Shown: piece after piece, positions 48,037 through 57,995 of the stretch | How the letters are laid out: each line of letters begins with the position of its first letter | How positions within the stretch are numbered: the first letter of the stretch is position 1 | Source of the DNA: JANXQG01 sp963775975 | GTDB lineage: Bacteria > Planctomycetota > Planctomycetia > Pirellulales > Thermoguttaceae | DNA: 64,000 nt | NCBI GenBank assembly: GCA_963775975.1 | Contig: CAVZKX010000001.1 | Location: forward strand, 124,001-188,000 | Direction of reading: 5' to 3' | The notes under the pieces: model-generated | What the model was told of the DNA's origin: nothing | The model's input: the letters and a program-made list of their open reading frames with translations, nothing else | Database searches by the model: none | Made by a program: the position numbers and the translations under genes

Positions 48037-49538
48037 TTTGACTGTGTAAGTCAGATCCGTAGATGTATCTTGCGTGGTGGTAAGCGTTTGCGCTTCTTCC
48101 AGTAGAAGAAGCGGGCTTGTTCTTTGCGACGGTTGAGCCGCGTGGCGCGGTCGCAGAGATGCTTTAATGTGTTTGATTGCAGTTCCTCATGCAGCAATTG
48201 CCCAATGATCCAACGAACCTCTTGTAGCGAGAGGCACGGCGCCTTTTTTTCCCCCTCGCCGCTTCTCTTGCGTCAGGAACCATGTGGCCAACAAGGTGAG
48301 TGTCTGATGGTGATGCCATCCCTGCCAGGTACGAACTTGGTACTGCGCCAAGCCGGCTTCGCCCTTGGCGCGGCGAAGACATTCCTCGATGCGACGCTCT
48401 GCGTTCAGGACCCGCGCAAACTCGTTCAGCGGCGTGTCGAAGGGCGCGTTGGACAAGCAGTAATCGTGCTTGAACGTCCCGTCGCCTTGCCGTTCGCGAA
48501 AGACCACCAGCGTTTCCTCCGGACCGTTGCGATGCCCGAGCTTGGTCTGCACACGCGCCTTCACGGCCTCGACCACCAGCGGTCCCCTCTCGCCCGGCCG
48601 AATCTCGATCTGCGTCCAACTCTTCACCGTCTTCATCCAGTTCTCCGCACGTTGGAAAGGAACCTTGGGCAGTCGGCCAGAACCTTGGTACGGCGGCGGA
48701 GTCGCGTCCAGGTCGCGGACCTGCGTGTTGGACGGGACGGCCAACAGGTACTGCTCGCCCAACGTCCGCAATTGTTCGCGAAACGGGCAGTTTCGGCCCA
48801 TTTCGTCGTCCCCCGTCACCCAGCGATGCGGCAACACGCCGCGATGCTGGCGAAGCATTTCAAGCGCCAGTTCGTGCCGCGTGCGGAAGCGAATCTCTTT
48901 GGGAACTCTCGCCCGCCGGCAACGCTTTTTGTCCTTGGTCCACTCCTCCGGCAGATAGAGTCGCGTGTCGACCAAGGCATGTTCCTTGCGTGTGACGTAG
49001 CCCAAGTAAACGCCCACCTGGCAGTTGTCCACCTTGCCGGCGCGGCCACACCATTGCCGCGCCACGCCCACCGACGCCTTGCCTTGTTTGAGCACGCCCG
49101 AGGGATCGAACACCAGCACGCCGTCGGCTTCGCCCAGCGCTTCACCGATTTGTCTGGCCAACTCGTCGATCATGGGTTTCCACTCCCACGGGTTCTGACC
49201 GATGAACTTCTGCAGCGGCTGCCGATCGTGCTCGTACAAGTAAGCGATCGACTCGATGTTCTTGCGTTTCACGTTGGACACCAAACCTGTCACGTACTCC
49301 TCCAGATGGTCGCGTTGTGCCGCATATTTCAAGCTCGCCGCGAACGGTTGAACAAACTCCTTCAGTCGACTCTGCACACCATCCAACGCCTGGGGTTTGA
49401 CCTCAGCGTCAGCCATCAGTTCCTGATACCGCACCACAAATCGCCGGTCCATGGCGACCTCCTTTCCGTGAAATCCATTCGACGGAAAGACTACCAACAA
49501 AAGGACTTACGTCCAATGTCAACCTTTACACAGTCAAA
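48037..49538 (-). mobile_element. IS701-family insertion sequence, complete (1502 bp)
   Basis: The ends read TTTGACTGTGTAA at the left and TTACACAGTCAAA at the right, a perfect 13-bp inverted repeat. Both are flanked by TTAA (48033-48036 and 49539-49542), the YTAR-type 4-bp duplication typical of IS701. One transposase gene, on the minus strand, fills the element. Confidence 0.88.
48187..49452 (-). CDS. IS701-family transposase (DDE superfamily)
   Basis: 421 residues from ATG 49452, preceded by AAAGGAGG. Family segments: YVTGLVSNVKRKNIESIAYL near the N-terminus, VLVFDPSGVLKQGKASVGVA (first Asp), QVGVYLGYVTRKEHALVDTR, WVTGDDEMG (second Asp), and the C-terminal RIEECLRRAKGEAGLAQYQV, WQGWHHHQTLTLLATWFL (Glu region). 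Length and order match IS701-type enzymes. The frame is intact, so the element may be mobile. Confidence 0.92.
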   Translation of the reverse strand: MDRRFVVRYQELMADAEVKPQALDGVQSRLKEFVQPFAASLKYAAQRDHLEEYVTGLVSNVKRKNIESIAYLYEHDRQPLQKFIGQNPWEWKPMIDELARQIGEALGEADGVLVFDPSGVLKQGKASVGVARQWCGRAGKVDNCQVGVYLGYVTRKEHALVDTRLYLPEEWTKDKKRCRRARVPKEIRFRTRHELALEMLRQHRGVLPHRWVTGDDEMGRNCPFREQLRTLGEQYLLAVPSNTQVRDLDATPPPYQGSGRLPKVPFQRAENWMKTVKSWTQIEIRPGERGPLVVEAVKARVQTKLGHRNGPEETLVVFRERQGDGTFKHDYCLSNAPFDTPLNEFARVLNAERRIEECLRRAKGEAGLAQYQVRTWQGWHHHQTLTLLATWFLTQEKRRGGKKGAVPLATRGSLDHWAIAA

Positions 49539-49608
49539 TTAAGGAATAGGGCAGAAATTCGACAAACAAGTCTCTTTAATCTCCGCGGGCAACTGCCGGC
49601 ACGACACA

Positions 49609-52181
49609 ATGCAGTATTCCACGATCAACCGAGCTGTGATCTTGCTTGCTTTCGCGGTGCTCATTGCTTCCGCGACGGCCCGCGCGACGGAACTTCCACC
49701 GCCCGCCAAACCCATTGCCAACTCCGTTGGCATGAAGCTCGTGCTCATTCCGTCGGGCGACTTCCAAATGGGGAGCGCCGAATCGGCCACCGAGATTGCT
49801 GCATTCTTCCGAAAAGCGCTTCAGAAGGACAAAATCGAAGTCGAGCCGTTCCAGGATGAACATCCACAACATCACGTGCGGATCACCAGGCCCTTTTATC
49901 TCGGCGCCTGCCATGTCGCGCGCGGCCAGTTCCGCAAGTTCGTCGAGGATACGAACTACAAGACGGAAGCCGAGTTTGGCGGCTTGCCGCCGGGAGCCAG
50001 CGGCTGGAATGCCAATGAGAAACGCATTGTCTTCGACAAGGAATATAATTGGCGGAATGTCGGCTTCGAGCAAACCGACGACCATCCGGTACTCTGCGTC
50101 AGTTGGCACGACGCGGTGCTATTCTGTCACTGGCTAAGCCGCAAGGAAGGACGAACCTATCGCCTGCCGACGGAGGCCGAGTGGGAATATGCCTGTCGTG
50201 CCGGCACAACGACGCGGTTCTCCTGCGGCGACGATCCGGAGTCGCTCGCGCGGTACGGCAACTTGGCCGACGCTAGCGTCAAGGCTGTCTTTCCCGCGCT
50301 CCAAGGCACACTCAAGGCCAACGACGGCTCTATCTTCACGTCGCCCGTCGGCTCGTTCCGTCCCAACGCATTCGGACTCTACGACATGCACGGAAACGCG
50401 GAGGACTGGTGTGCGGATTGGTACGGAAAGGACTATTATGCGATTTCGCCGGCGACTGATCCGCGCGGTCCAGACACGGGCATCGAGCGCGTGGCCCGCG
50501 GCAGCCCTTGGTGCGGCCTGGCGTACTCGGCGCGCTCGGCAATGCGTTTTCACGGCAATCCCGGTCTCAGCCGCGCGGACAAAGGTTTTCGCGTAGTTAT
50601 GGTTGCGGACGGCGCTGTGCCAAAGTCGGCCGGCTGGCGATTTGACGGCCGGGTCGCTGTCTCCGCGGAGACGACGCGCGTACTTGGGCCGCTCGACAAG
50701 GAGGGCCATGTCGACTTTCTCGCGGCGCTGAACGAGCGCTGCCGGCAAGGAGTTACGGCGGAAAACAACGCGGCGGTACCGTTTTGGCAAGCTTTGGGGC
50801 CAAGTTGGGCTGCCGGCTTTGAAGAAAAGTTCTTTCACACGATGGGGATCGATCCGCCGCCGAGGAAAGGTAAGTATTTGCTGCAACTGAAATACTATGT
50901 CAGTTCCCGACAGAATTCGCTACCAGTAAAACGCATCAACGCCGACTATGCTTGGGACGTTTGCGCGCCGCACTCGCGCGGTTCTGGACGCCTGAAGAAT
51001 TTCCCATGTTGGCGGAATTGATTGAACTCAATGGTGCGCCGTTGGCGAAGTTTCACGAAGCGGCCATGCGGAGCCGCTATTACTCGCCGCTTTTTCCAGC
51101 GATAGACACCACTTTGTTGTATGGGACTCAGTTGCCCGACTTGGAATATTCTCGCGAAGGCGTGCGATTGCTCGTGGCACGGGCGATGTACCATCTCTAT
51201 GATCGGCGGCCGGAACCCGTATGGCGAGATTTGCTGGCATGTCATCGCCTGGCTCGCCTCTTTGGTCAAGGTCCTATGCTCGTTTCGCAGCTTGTGGGCC
51301 GAGCTATGAGCCGGCAGGCGTGCAAGGCTACTGCCGTGCTTGCCGCACAAGACTTTGTAGACGAGAAATTTGCGGTCCGCGTGCTGCGCGATCTCGACTC
51401 GCTGGCGCCGATGCCACGGACGGGCTATGCCCTGAATCTCGGAGAACGATACACGTTTCTCGATGCGGTTTGCAGGATGGCCCGCGGCGGACCGAGGGAG
51501 TTTGTGCAAGACGTCGAACTCATCAGCCAGGCTTCTGATCCGGCGTCTGGTACTTCGAAAACTTACGCGGCATTGAAAGTTCCGCTTCGATGGACGCACA
51601 ACGAATCGGTCGATTGGGACTTGGTCCTCGCCATGTGCAATCGTTGGTATGACGATCAGGTGCGCGCCGGCAACGCGCCTTCATTCTCTGCTTGCAGCGC
51701 GCGAGATGGCGCGCTCGACGCAGCCCTGAAAGATATTACCCGTAAGCTGTCCGCCGACAAGACCACCATGATGACGATGTATTTCGGCAACATTCCGACG
51801 CAAATGAAATCGTTCGATATGTTCGGCGTCATGGCAGGTCTGCTGACCCCGTCATTCACCGCGGCACGCGTCACCGAATATCGCGCGACGGCCGAATTCC
51901 AACTCTGCCGGCTGTCGTTGGCGCTGGCCATCTATCATCGCCGCCACAACGACTACCCCGCATCGCTCGACGCCTTGGCCCCGACCATTTTGCCCACCGT
52001 TCCACGAGACCCCTTCTCCGACAAGGGCTTCCATTATCAGCGCAAGGCTGGCACGTACATCCTTTACAGCTTCGGGCCGTCGAATATTGACGAACAAGGC
52101 CGCGAGCGCGACAGCGATCCGCCTGGTACAAACGTCATGTTGCCCGCGCCGACAGCCGGGGACGGGAAAAATGGAAAGTAG
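49609..52181 (+). CDS. SUMF1 (FGE-like) domain fused to a planctomycete C-terminal region; one frameshift
   Basis: About 857 codons with a signal peptide (VILLAFAVLIASATARA). Residues 35-340 are a SUMF1/FGE-sulfatase domain: SVGMKLVLIPSGDFQMGS, HPVLCVSWHDAVLFCHWLS, YRLPTEAEWEYACRAGT, GLYDMHGNAEDW and KGFRVV. True formylglycine-generating enzymes use a Cys pair near the end; here only one Cys is present (SPWCGLAYSARSAMRF), so sulfatase activation is unlikely. The C-terminal half (GHVDFLAALNERCRQGVTAE, LARFWTPEEFPMLAELI, SRYYSPLF, IYHRRHNDYPASLDALAP) matches a secreted family frequent in Planctomycetota. The halves join if one C is missing near 50958. Confidence 0.75.
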
Positions 52182-52452
52182 CCGATTATCGCGACGAGTT
52201 GGTCGGGGCCGCGCATGCTGTAATTAATAGGCGTCGAAAAGGGGACGGAGCAAGTTGTTCTCGCATGGCGTGTTCATCTTTTCGGACGCCCTTCACTCAG
52301 TCCCGCTGCATTCGATGATCGCTTGCCAAAATCCATGCTTGGCCCAAAACCGCGCGTCGTAAACGCGCTGGAATGTGGTAAAATGGCAATGCACCAGCCG
52401 CCACTATGTCGAGGCGTGCGGATCGCGGTGTCGCTAGGATCTGCTGAATGCG

Positions 52453-53697
52453 ATGAATACCCTAATGATCATCCGCGTCGCCCTGCGAGCCCTCGCGAAA
52501 AACAAAATGCGGGCCGGGCTCACGGTGCTCGGCATCGTCATCGGCGTCGCGGCGGTGATTCTGCTCGTTTCCGTTTGCCAGTCGGCCGGGCAATTGATGC
52601 AGGACCAGCTCCAGGCGATCGGCACGAATGTGCTCATCGTCTTCCCTGGCAGCCAACATGGCGGCGGCGTGCGAACCGGTTTTGGCGGCGTGCCGACGCT
52701 TTGCGCCGCGGATGCCGAGGCGATGACCGCAGAGTGTCCCGCCGTTCTCGCCGCCTCGCCGATGGTCAACGCCCGTGGGCAGGTCGTCGCTGGCAACCAA
52801 AACTGGCTTCCCAATCAGATCGAGGGCGTCGATCTTCCCTACCTCACCGTCCGCAACTGGCAGATCGCCCGCGGCGATTACTTCACGAAGAGTGACATCC
52901 ATTCGGCGGCCAAGGTCTGCGTGATCGGGACCACCGTGGCCGACAACCTATTCCAGACCCACGCATGTGTTGGCCGCACCATCCGCATCAAGAACATCCC
53001 CTTCGAGGTCGTCGGTGTGCTGGAATCGAAGGGGGCGAACTTTGGCGTCGACCAGGACAACGTCGTGCTGGCCCCCTATACGACTATCAAAAAGCGGCTG
53101 TATGGTTCGATCTTCAACAACGTCGATCTGGTGTTTATGTCGGCCTGCTCTTCGGAACGCATGGCCGACGCTCAGGACGAGGTGACGCAACTCTTGCGGC
53201 AGCGGCACCGTATCCGCAAGGATGCTGAAGACGATTTTGCCGTGCAGAACATGGCGGAAATCGCCGACACGATGCGGATTGTCACGCGTGTGATGTCGGT
53301 GCTTTTGGGCTCGGTCGCCGGCGTCTCGATGCTCGTCGGCGGTGTGGGCATTATGAACATCATGCTGGTCTCGGTGACCGAAAGAACGCGGGAGATCGGC
53401 GTGCGAATGGCCGTGGGGGCACGCAAGTGGGACATCTTGCGGCAGTTTCTCCTAGAGGCTGTCTTTCTTTCCTTGCTCGGCGGCACGATCGGCGTCGCTC
53501 TTGGTGTCGGCTCCGCGATTGCCGTGGCCGCTCTCGTCAACTCGATCTTGCCCAGCTCGCATTGGCCGCTGACAATCTCACTGGAGGCGATCGCCGTCGC
53601 CCTAGTGTTTTCCGCCTCGGTAGGCATCGCCTTCGGGTTCTTTCCCGCGCTGAAGGCCAGCCGCATGGACCCTATTGAGTCGCTAAGGTACGAGTAA
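52453..53697 (+). CDS. macB: MacB-type ABC permease
   Basis: 414 residues in one frame. The N-terminal helix (AGLTVLGIVIGVAAVILLVS) precedes a large periplasmic MacB domain (GTNVLIVFPG, VVGVLESKGANFGVDQDN, VVLAPYTTIKKRL). Three C-terminal helices form the FtsX core: SVLLGSVAGVSMLVGGVGIM, LLEAVFLSLLGGTIGVALG and ALVFSASVGIAFGFFPALKA, with VTERTREIGVRMAVGA. There is no fused ATPase; the ATPase at 45808 and adaptor at 46539 are the likely partners though 5 kb away. The start codon has only a weak AGGA upstream. Confidence 0.92.
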   Translation: MNTLMIIRVALRALAKNKMRAGLTVLGIVIGVAAVILLVSVCQSAGQLMQDQLQAIGTNVLIVFPGSQHGGGVRTGFGGVPTLCAADAEAMTAECPAVLAASPMVNARGQVVAGNQNWLPNQIEGVDLPYLTVRNWQIARGDYFTKSDIHSAAKVCVIGTTVADNLFQTHACVGRTIRIKNIPFEVVGVLESKGANFGVDQDNVVLAPYTTIKKRLYGSIFNNVDLVFMSACSSERMADAQDEVTQLLRQRHRIRKDAEDDFAVQNMAEIADTMRIVTRVMSVLLGSVAGVSMLVGGVGIMNIMLVSVTERTREIGVRMAVGARKWDILRQFLLEAVFLSLLGGTIGVALGVGSAIAVAALVNSILPSSHWPLTISLEAIAVALVFSASVGIAFGFFPALKASRMDPIESLRYE

Positions 53698-53717
53698 CTG
53701 ACCTGAAAGGTCAAACA

Positions 53718-54031
53718 ATGCAAACTCGCAAACTCGGTAAAAGAAATCTCGAAGTCTCGGCCATCAGGCCCTCTTCAAACTGCTCGGCAACATCGCCAAA
53801 CAGAAGAACGCGACACCTGCCCAGATTGCGCTCGCCTGGTTGCTTGCCCAAAAGCCGTGGATCGTGCCCATTCCCGGCACCACGAAGCTGCATCGCTTGG
53901 AGGAAAACCTCGGAGCGGCCTCCGTCGAACTGACGGCGGGCGACCTGCGGGAGATCGAAAGCGCCGCGGCAGAGATTACGGTGCAAGGGGCTCGATATCC
54001 TGAAAGACTGGAGCGAATGACCGGGCGGTGA
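53718..54031 (+). pseudogene. Aldo/keto reductase remnant with large internal deletion
   Basis: ATG 53718 begins like a normal aldo/keto reductase (MQTRKLGKRNLEVSAI). After about 16 codons the sequence jumps, in another frame, to the C-terminal part: IAKQKNATPAQIALAWLLAQ, WIVPIPGTTKLHRLEENLGA and a final helix ending ERLERMTGR. The catalytic Tyr, Lys and His region is absent. About 200 codons are missing, so the gene is dead. The deletion joins CATCAG to CCCTCTTC near 53768. Confidence 0.85.
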
Positions 54032-54058
54032 GCCGCCGCAAACTAAGGAGACTACCAT

Positions 54059-54454
54059 ATGGACATCAAGCGAGGCGGTTCGCAGCCATCTGGCAAGGGA
54101 CCGGCTGAGTGGTTTACCGGAACGGTCCGCATCGACCCGCTTTTCCAGGCAAATGCCCCCGCCCGCGCGGCCGGCGCTTGCGTTACCTTCGAGCCTGGCG
54201 CTCGGACGGCTTGGCATACTCATCCGCTTGGTCAGACCCTGATCGTGACGGCCGGCTGCGGCCGAGCCCAGCGATGGGGCGGCCCGGTCGAAGAAATCCG
54301 GCCGGGCGACGTGATCTGGATTCCGCCCGGCGAAAAGCACTGGCACGGGGCAGCGCCCACGACGGCCGCGACCCACATTGCCATCCAGGAGCATCTCGAA
54401 GGCAAGGTGGTAGATTGGATGGAGCACGTCAGCGATCAGCAATACCAGGGCTAA
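54059..54454 (+). CDS. Small cupin, hydroxynitrile-lyase-like
   Basis: 131 residues forming one cupin. Metal ligands are visible: TAWHTHPLGQTL gives His-x-His and Gln, and GEKHWHGA gives the last His. The opening (MDIKRGGSQPSGKGPAEWFT) and VRIDPLFQA closely resemble the manganese-dependent bacterial cupin (R)-hydroxynitrile lyases such as that of Granulicella. Natural substrates of that group are unclear, so only the family is called. It is 28 bases after the dead aldo/keto reductase gene, and the two are often neighbours. The start has AAGGAG upstream. Confidence 0.82.
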   Translation: MDIKRGGSQPSGKGPAEWFTGTVRIDPLFQANAPARAAGACVTFEPGARTAWHTHPLGQTLIVTAGCGRAQRWGGPVEEIRPGDVIWIPPGEKHWHGAAPTTAATHIAIQEHLEGKVVDWMEHVSDQQYQG

Positions 54455-54600
54455 TCAAGTTTTGCCGACAAGCCGTTGCGGGCGTCTCGCGGCGAGCCTT
54501 GGACGGGCCCCATCTTGCCCCGCGCCGTAATCCGCGTATAGTAGCATAAGTCCCTGACTACGTTTCCCGCCTGTTCACTCGCCCTACCAGGAGATTCCCC

Positions 54601-55998
54601 ATGAAGCGTTATGCCCTGTTTCTCGCATTGGCGCTGCCCGGCGCGGCGGCTTATGCTGCCTCGGCCGAGCCGTTCGATTGGCCGCAATGGCAAGGTCCCG
54701 ATCGGACCTCCATTTCCAAGGAGACCGGCCTGCTCAAGGAATGGCCGAAAAGAGGCCCGCCGTTGGCATGGAAGATCGAGGGGCTTGGCGGCGGTTACAG
54801 CGAGCCATCTGTCGCCGCGGGACGGATCTACGGCATGAGCAATCAGGGCGACGACGAAGTCGTTTGGGCGCTTTCCGAGAGCGACGGCAAAAAGGTGTGG
54901 ACGAAGACTTTGGGGCCGACCTACTCTGGCATGTCGCCGGGCAATGAGGGTCCGGGCTGCACGCCGACGGTCGATGGCGACCGGCTTTATGTCGTCGGCA
55001 TGGGCGGCGACTTGGCTTGCCTGCAAACCTCGGACGGCAAGATCGTATGGCGCCGCAGCTTCACCAAGGATTTCGGCGCTCGCCCGCCGATGTGGTGCTT
55101 TCGCGAATCACCATTAATCGATGGCGACAAGCTCATCTGCACGCCCGGCGGACAAGACGCCATGCTCGTGGCCCTCGATAAAATGACTGGCAAGACGATT
55201 TGGTCGAGCAAAATGCCCAGCGGCGGCGGCAGTTCAAGCGCTGCCGGCGGCGGCGCGGGCCGCGCTCCTGGCGGCGGTGCCGGTGGACCGGGCGGCGGCA
55301 GCGGCCGAGGCCGTGGTCGCGGCGGCATGGGCGGTGGCGGCGGTGGAGCGGCCTACTCCTCCGCGATTGCCATCGACTTCGAAGGACAGCGCGAATACGT
55401 ACAGTTCACCGCGAAGGCAGTCATCGGCGTCGCGGCCTCCGACGGCAAGTTCCTCTGGCGCTACGACCGATCCGCTAACCGAATGGCTATTAACTGCGCT
55501 ACGCCGATCTATCACGATGGCGAGATCTTTACCTCCTCGGCGTATGGGGCGGGCGGCGGACTGGTGAAGCTGAGCAAGGACGGCGACGGCATCAAGGCCG
55601 ATGAGGTGTATCACACCGACAAGTTGCAAAACCACCACGGCGGCATGATTCTCCTGGATGGCAGCTTGTATGGCGCTACCGGCGGCAATGAGAAGGGCAA
55701 TCTCGTCTGTCTCGACTTCCAGACGGGCAAGGTCCTCTGGCGAGAGGGCGAAAACCCCAAGCTCGGCGTGCCGAAAGGCTCCGTCGCCTTCGCGGACGGC
55801 CGCCTCTACTATCGCACCGAGGACAAAGGCACGTTGCTCCTGATCGATCCGGACCCGAAGAAATACATCGAGTGCGGCCGATTTGAGCAGCCCAACCGCA
55901 GCCGCGCGAAGGCCTGGTCGCACCCGGTCATCGCCAATGGAAAACTGTACATTCGCGATCAGGACTTGCTGTTTTGCTACGACGTGAAGGCGAAGTGA
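54601..55998 (+). CDS. Secreted PQQ-type beta-propeller protein
   Basis: 465 residues with a signal peptide (YALFLALALPGAAAYAASA). WPQWQGPDRTSISKETGLLK, WKIEGLGGGYSEPSVAAGRI and repeated W-x-x-x blade ends (GDLACLQTSDGKIVWRRS, MLVALDKMTGKTIWSSKM, LVCLDFQTGKVLWREG) mark a PQQ-like/YWTD-type propeller. It lacks the Cys pair and catalytic Asp of quinoprotein dehydrogenases, so enzyme activity is not inferred. A Gly/Arg-rich insertion (55215-55350) interrupts two blades. AGGAGA lies about eight bases before ATG 54601. Confidence 0.85.
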   Translation: MKRYALFLALALPGAAAYAASAEPFDWPQWQGPDRTSISKETGLLKEWPKRGPPLAWKIEGLGGGYSEPSVAAGRIYGMSNQGDDEVVWALSESDGKKVWTKTLGPTYSGMSPGNEGPGCTPTVDGDRLYVVGMGGDLACLQTSDGKIVWRRSFTKDFGARPPMWCFRESPLIDGDKLICTPGGQDAMLVALDKMTGKTIWSSKMPSGGGSSSAAGGGAGRAPGGGAGGPGGGSGRGRGRGGMGGGGGGAAYSSAIAIDFEGQREYVQFTAKAVIGVAASDGKFLWRYDRSANRMAINCATPIYHDGEIFTSSAYGAGGGLVKLSKDGDGIKADEVYHTDKLQNHHGGMILLDGSLYGATGGNEKGNLVCLDFQTGKVLWREGENPKLGVPKGSVAFADGRLYYRTEDKGTLLLIDPDPKKYIECGRFEQPNRSRAKAWSHPVIANGKLYIRDQDLLFCYDVKAK

Positions 55999-56042
55999 CA
56001 CTTCGCCTCTCTCTGTGAGCCGGGAAGAAGGAGGAGATGCTG

Positions 56043-57995
56043 TCACCAGTTCATCTCGCTGGCTTCTTCCCAGTGCTCATAGAGCTTTCGCAAGGCCGAC
56101 TGTTGTTCGGTTAACTCCTGTTTGATCGCCCGAACACGGCCGCCGTCGCGGTACGTGGCCTGGTCGCCCATCTCTTCGTTGAGCTGCTCGATCCGTGTCT
56201 CGCGCTGGAAGATGTCGGCCTCGATGTCGGAAACCTTGCGATAGGGGAAGCGGCGCTTCTTGTTCTTGTCCTGCTGAACTGGACGATCGCCGTTCGGCAT
56301 GCCGTCGGCTTTCGCCGCGACGGCCTGGGCATTTGCCGGCTTTGCATGTGCCTTGCCTTTCGCCTTGCTCGGCGGCGGCGCTTGCTCGGCTTCGTCCTTG
56401 CTCTTCAAGAAAAGCTGATACGCCTCGTAGTTGCCTTCAATGACGCGGACGCCGCCCGGCTCGAAGATGATCAGGTGGTCCGCCACGCGGTTGACGAAGT
56501 AGCGGTCGTGGCTGACGAAAAGCACCGTGCCGTCGAAGTCCGCAAGTGCCTGCTCCAACGCATCGCGGGCCCAAAGATCGAGATGGTTCGTCGGCTCATC
56601 GAGCACGAGGAAGTTGGCGTCGGCCGCCGCCAGCCGAGCCAGGGCCACGCGGTTCCGCTCGCCGCCGCTGAGCTTGCCGACTTTCTGCAACTGCGTATCG
56701 CCCGAGATGCCGAAGCGGCCTAGGAGATCGCGGCGCTGCTGCGTGAGAAACTGCTTATGCTTGGGGCGGATCGAATCGACCACGTCGTCATCATCCGAAA
56801 CGCCCGAGAGTTGCTGGTCGAAGTAGCCGATGCTCACGCCCGCACCGATCTGCACGCTCCCCTTGTCGGGCGATTGCTCACCGAGCAGACAGCGGAGCAG
56901 CGTAGACTTGCCGCAGCCGTTGGGGCCGATGAGCCCCCATCGCTCGCCGCGGATGATTTGCAGCTCGACATCCTTGAAGAGCGGCCGCTCGAATGACTTT
57001 GCCAGCGCTTCGGCGCGGACGACGATGTCGCCCGTCCGCGAGGCGGGCGGGAAGCCCATCGGCGGCAAGGCGATCTTCCGCGGCACTTCCACAAGCTCGA
57101 TCCGCTCCAGCTTCTTGCGGCGGTCCTCGGCCTGCTGATGCTTCTGGCCGTAGTGATTGCGGCGGATGAAATCCTTGGTCTTCTCAATTTCGATCTGCTG
57201 CTTCTCGTAGGTCCGCTCAGCAACCAGGAGCCGTTCGGCCTTTTGCGTCCAATAGGCGGAGAAGTTGCCGGCGTAGCTATCGACGGTGCCCTGGAAAAGC
57301 TCGATCGTGCGGTTGGTGACGCGGTCGAGGAAATAGCGGTCGTGGCTGACGAGGATCATCGCCGCCGCGCTCTCGGCGAGGAACGATTCGAGCCATTCGG
57401 TGGCCTCGATGTCGAGGTGGTTCGAGGGCTCGTCCAGCAGCATCACGTTCGGCTCGGCCAAGAGCAGTTTGGCAAGCATGAGGCGATTCTGCTCGCCGCC
57501 GCTCAAGACCTCGACGGGCTGATTGAACGATTCGCGGCGGAAGCGAAGGCCGTCCAGCACGCGCTCGATCTTGTGGTCGAGGTTGTAGGCGTCCGCCCGC
57601 TCGATCTCGTGCTGGAGGTGGTCATAGCGGTCGGCGAGCCGCTTGTGTTCGACTTCATCGTCGCAATGCCCGAGTTCCTCGGACACCGAGATCAATTCCT
57701 CCTGCATGGCCATCAGGCCGGCCAGGGCGCTCTTGGCCTCGTCGATGAGCGTTCTGCCCGGCGCCCATTCGGGCTGTTGCTCCAGGTATCCGAGGTGGAG
57801 CGAAGGGTGCTTGACGATCGACCCGCCATCGGCCTCATCCTTGCCGGCGAGTATTTTTAATAGCGTAGTTTTTCCCTCGCCGTTGGGGCCGACCAGCCCC
57901 GCGCGGTCGCCCGGCCGGAGGTCGAACGTCACGCCGTCGAGCACCGGCTCGGGGCCGAAATGTTTTTGGATGCCTTCGACTTGGAGTAAGATCAT
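56043..57995 (-). CDS. ABC-F family ATPase
   Basis: 650 residues with two ABC domains and no membrane part. Walker A motifs are GPNGEGKTT and GPNGCGKST; signatures are LSGGEQNRLMLAKLL and LSGGERNRVALARLA; Walker B segments end in LLDEPSNHLD and VLDEPTNHLD. The linker between the domains is long and charged. A C-terminal extension (about 530-650) is Lys/Ala-rich, then a coiled coil (DIEADIFQRETRIEQLNEEM), as in Uup-type proteins. Such ATPases act on the ribosome in translation quality control or drug resistance; Uup/EttA-like housekeeping is most likely. The frame is intact. Confidence 0.92.
   Translation of the reverse strand: MILLQVEGIQKHFGPEPVLDGVTFDLRPGDRAGLVGPNGEGKTTLLKILAGKDEADGGSIVKHPSLHLGYLEQQPEWAPGRTLIDEAKSALAGLMAMQEELISVSEELGHCDDEVEHKRLADRYDHLQHEIERADAYNLDHKIERVLDGLRFRRESFNQPVEVLSGGEQNRLMLAKLLLAEPNVMLLDEPSNHLDIEATEWLESFLAESAAAMILVSHDRYFLDRVTNRTIELFQGTVDSYAGNFSAYWTQKAERLLVAERTYEKQQIEIEKTKDFIRRNHYGQKHQQAEDRRKKLERIELVEVPRKIALPPMGFPPASRTGDIVVRAEALAKSFERPLFKDVELQIIRGERWGLIGPNGCGKSTLLRCLLGEQSPDKGSVQIGAGVSIGYFDQQLSGVSDDDDVVDSIRPKHKQFLTQQRRDLLGRFGISGDTQLQKVGKLSGGERNRVALARLAAADANFLVLDEPTNHLDLWARDALEQALADFDGTVLFVSHDRYFVNRVADHLIIFEPGGVRVIEGNYEAYQLFLKSKDEAEQAPPPSKAKGKAHAKPANAQAVAAKADGMPNGDRPVQQDKNKKRRFPYRKVSDIEADIFQRETRIEQLNEEMGDQATYRDGGRVRAIKQELTEQQSALRKLYEHWEEASEMNW

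Noticed and set aside
49609..50625. SUMF1 domain as the activating enzyme of the local sulfatase
   Set aside because: Only one of the two needed Cys residues is present, so the call was kept to domain level.
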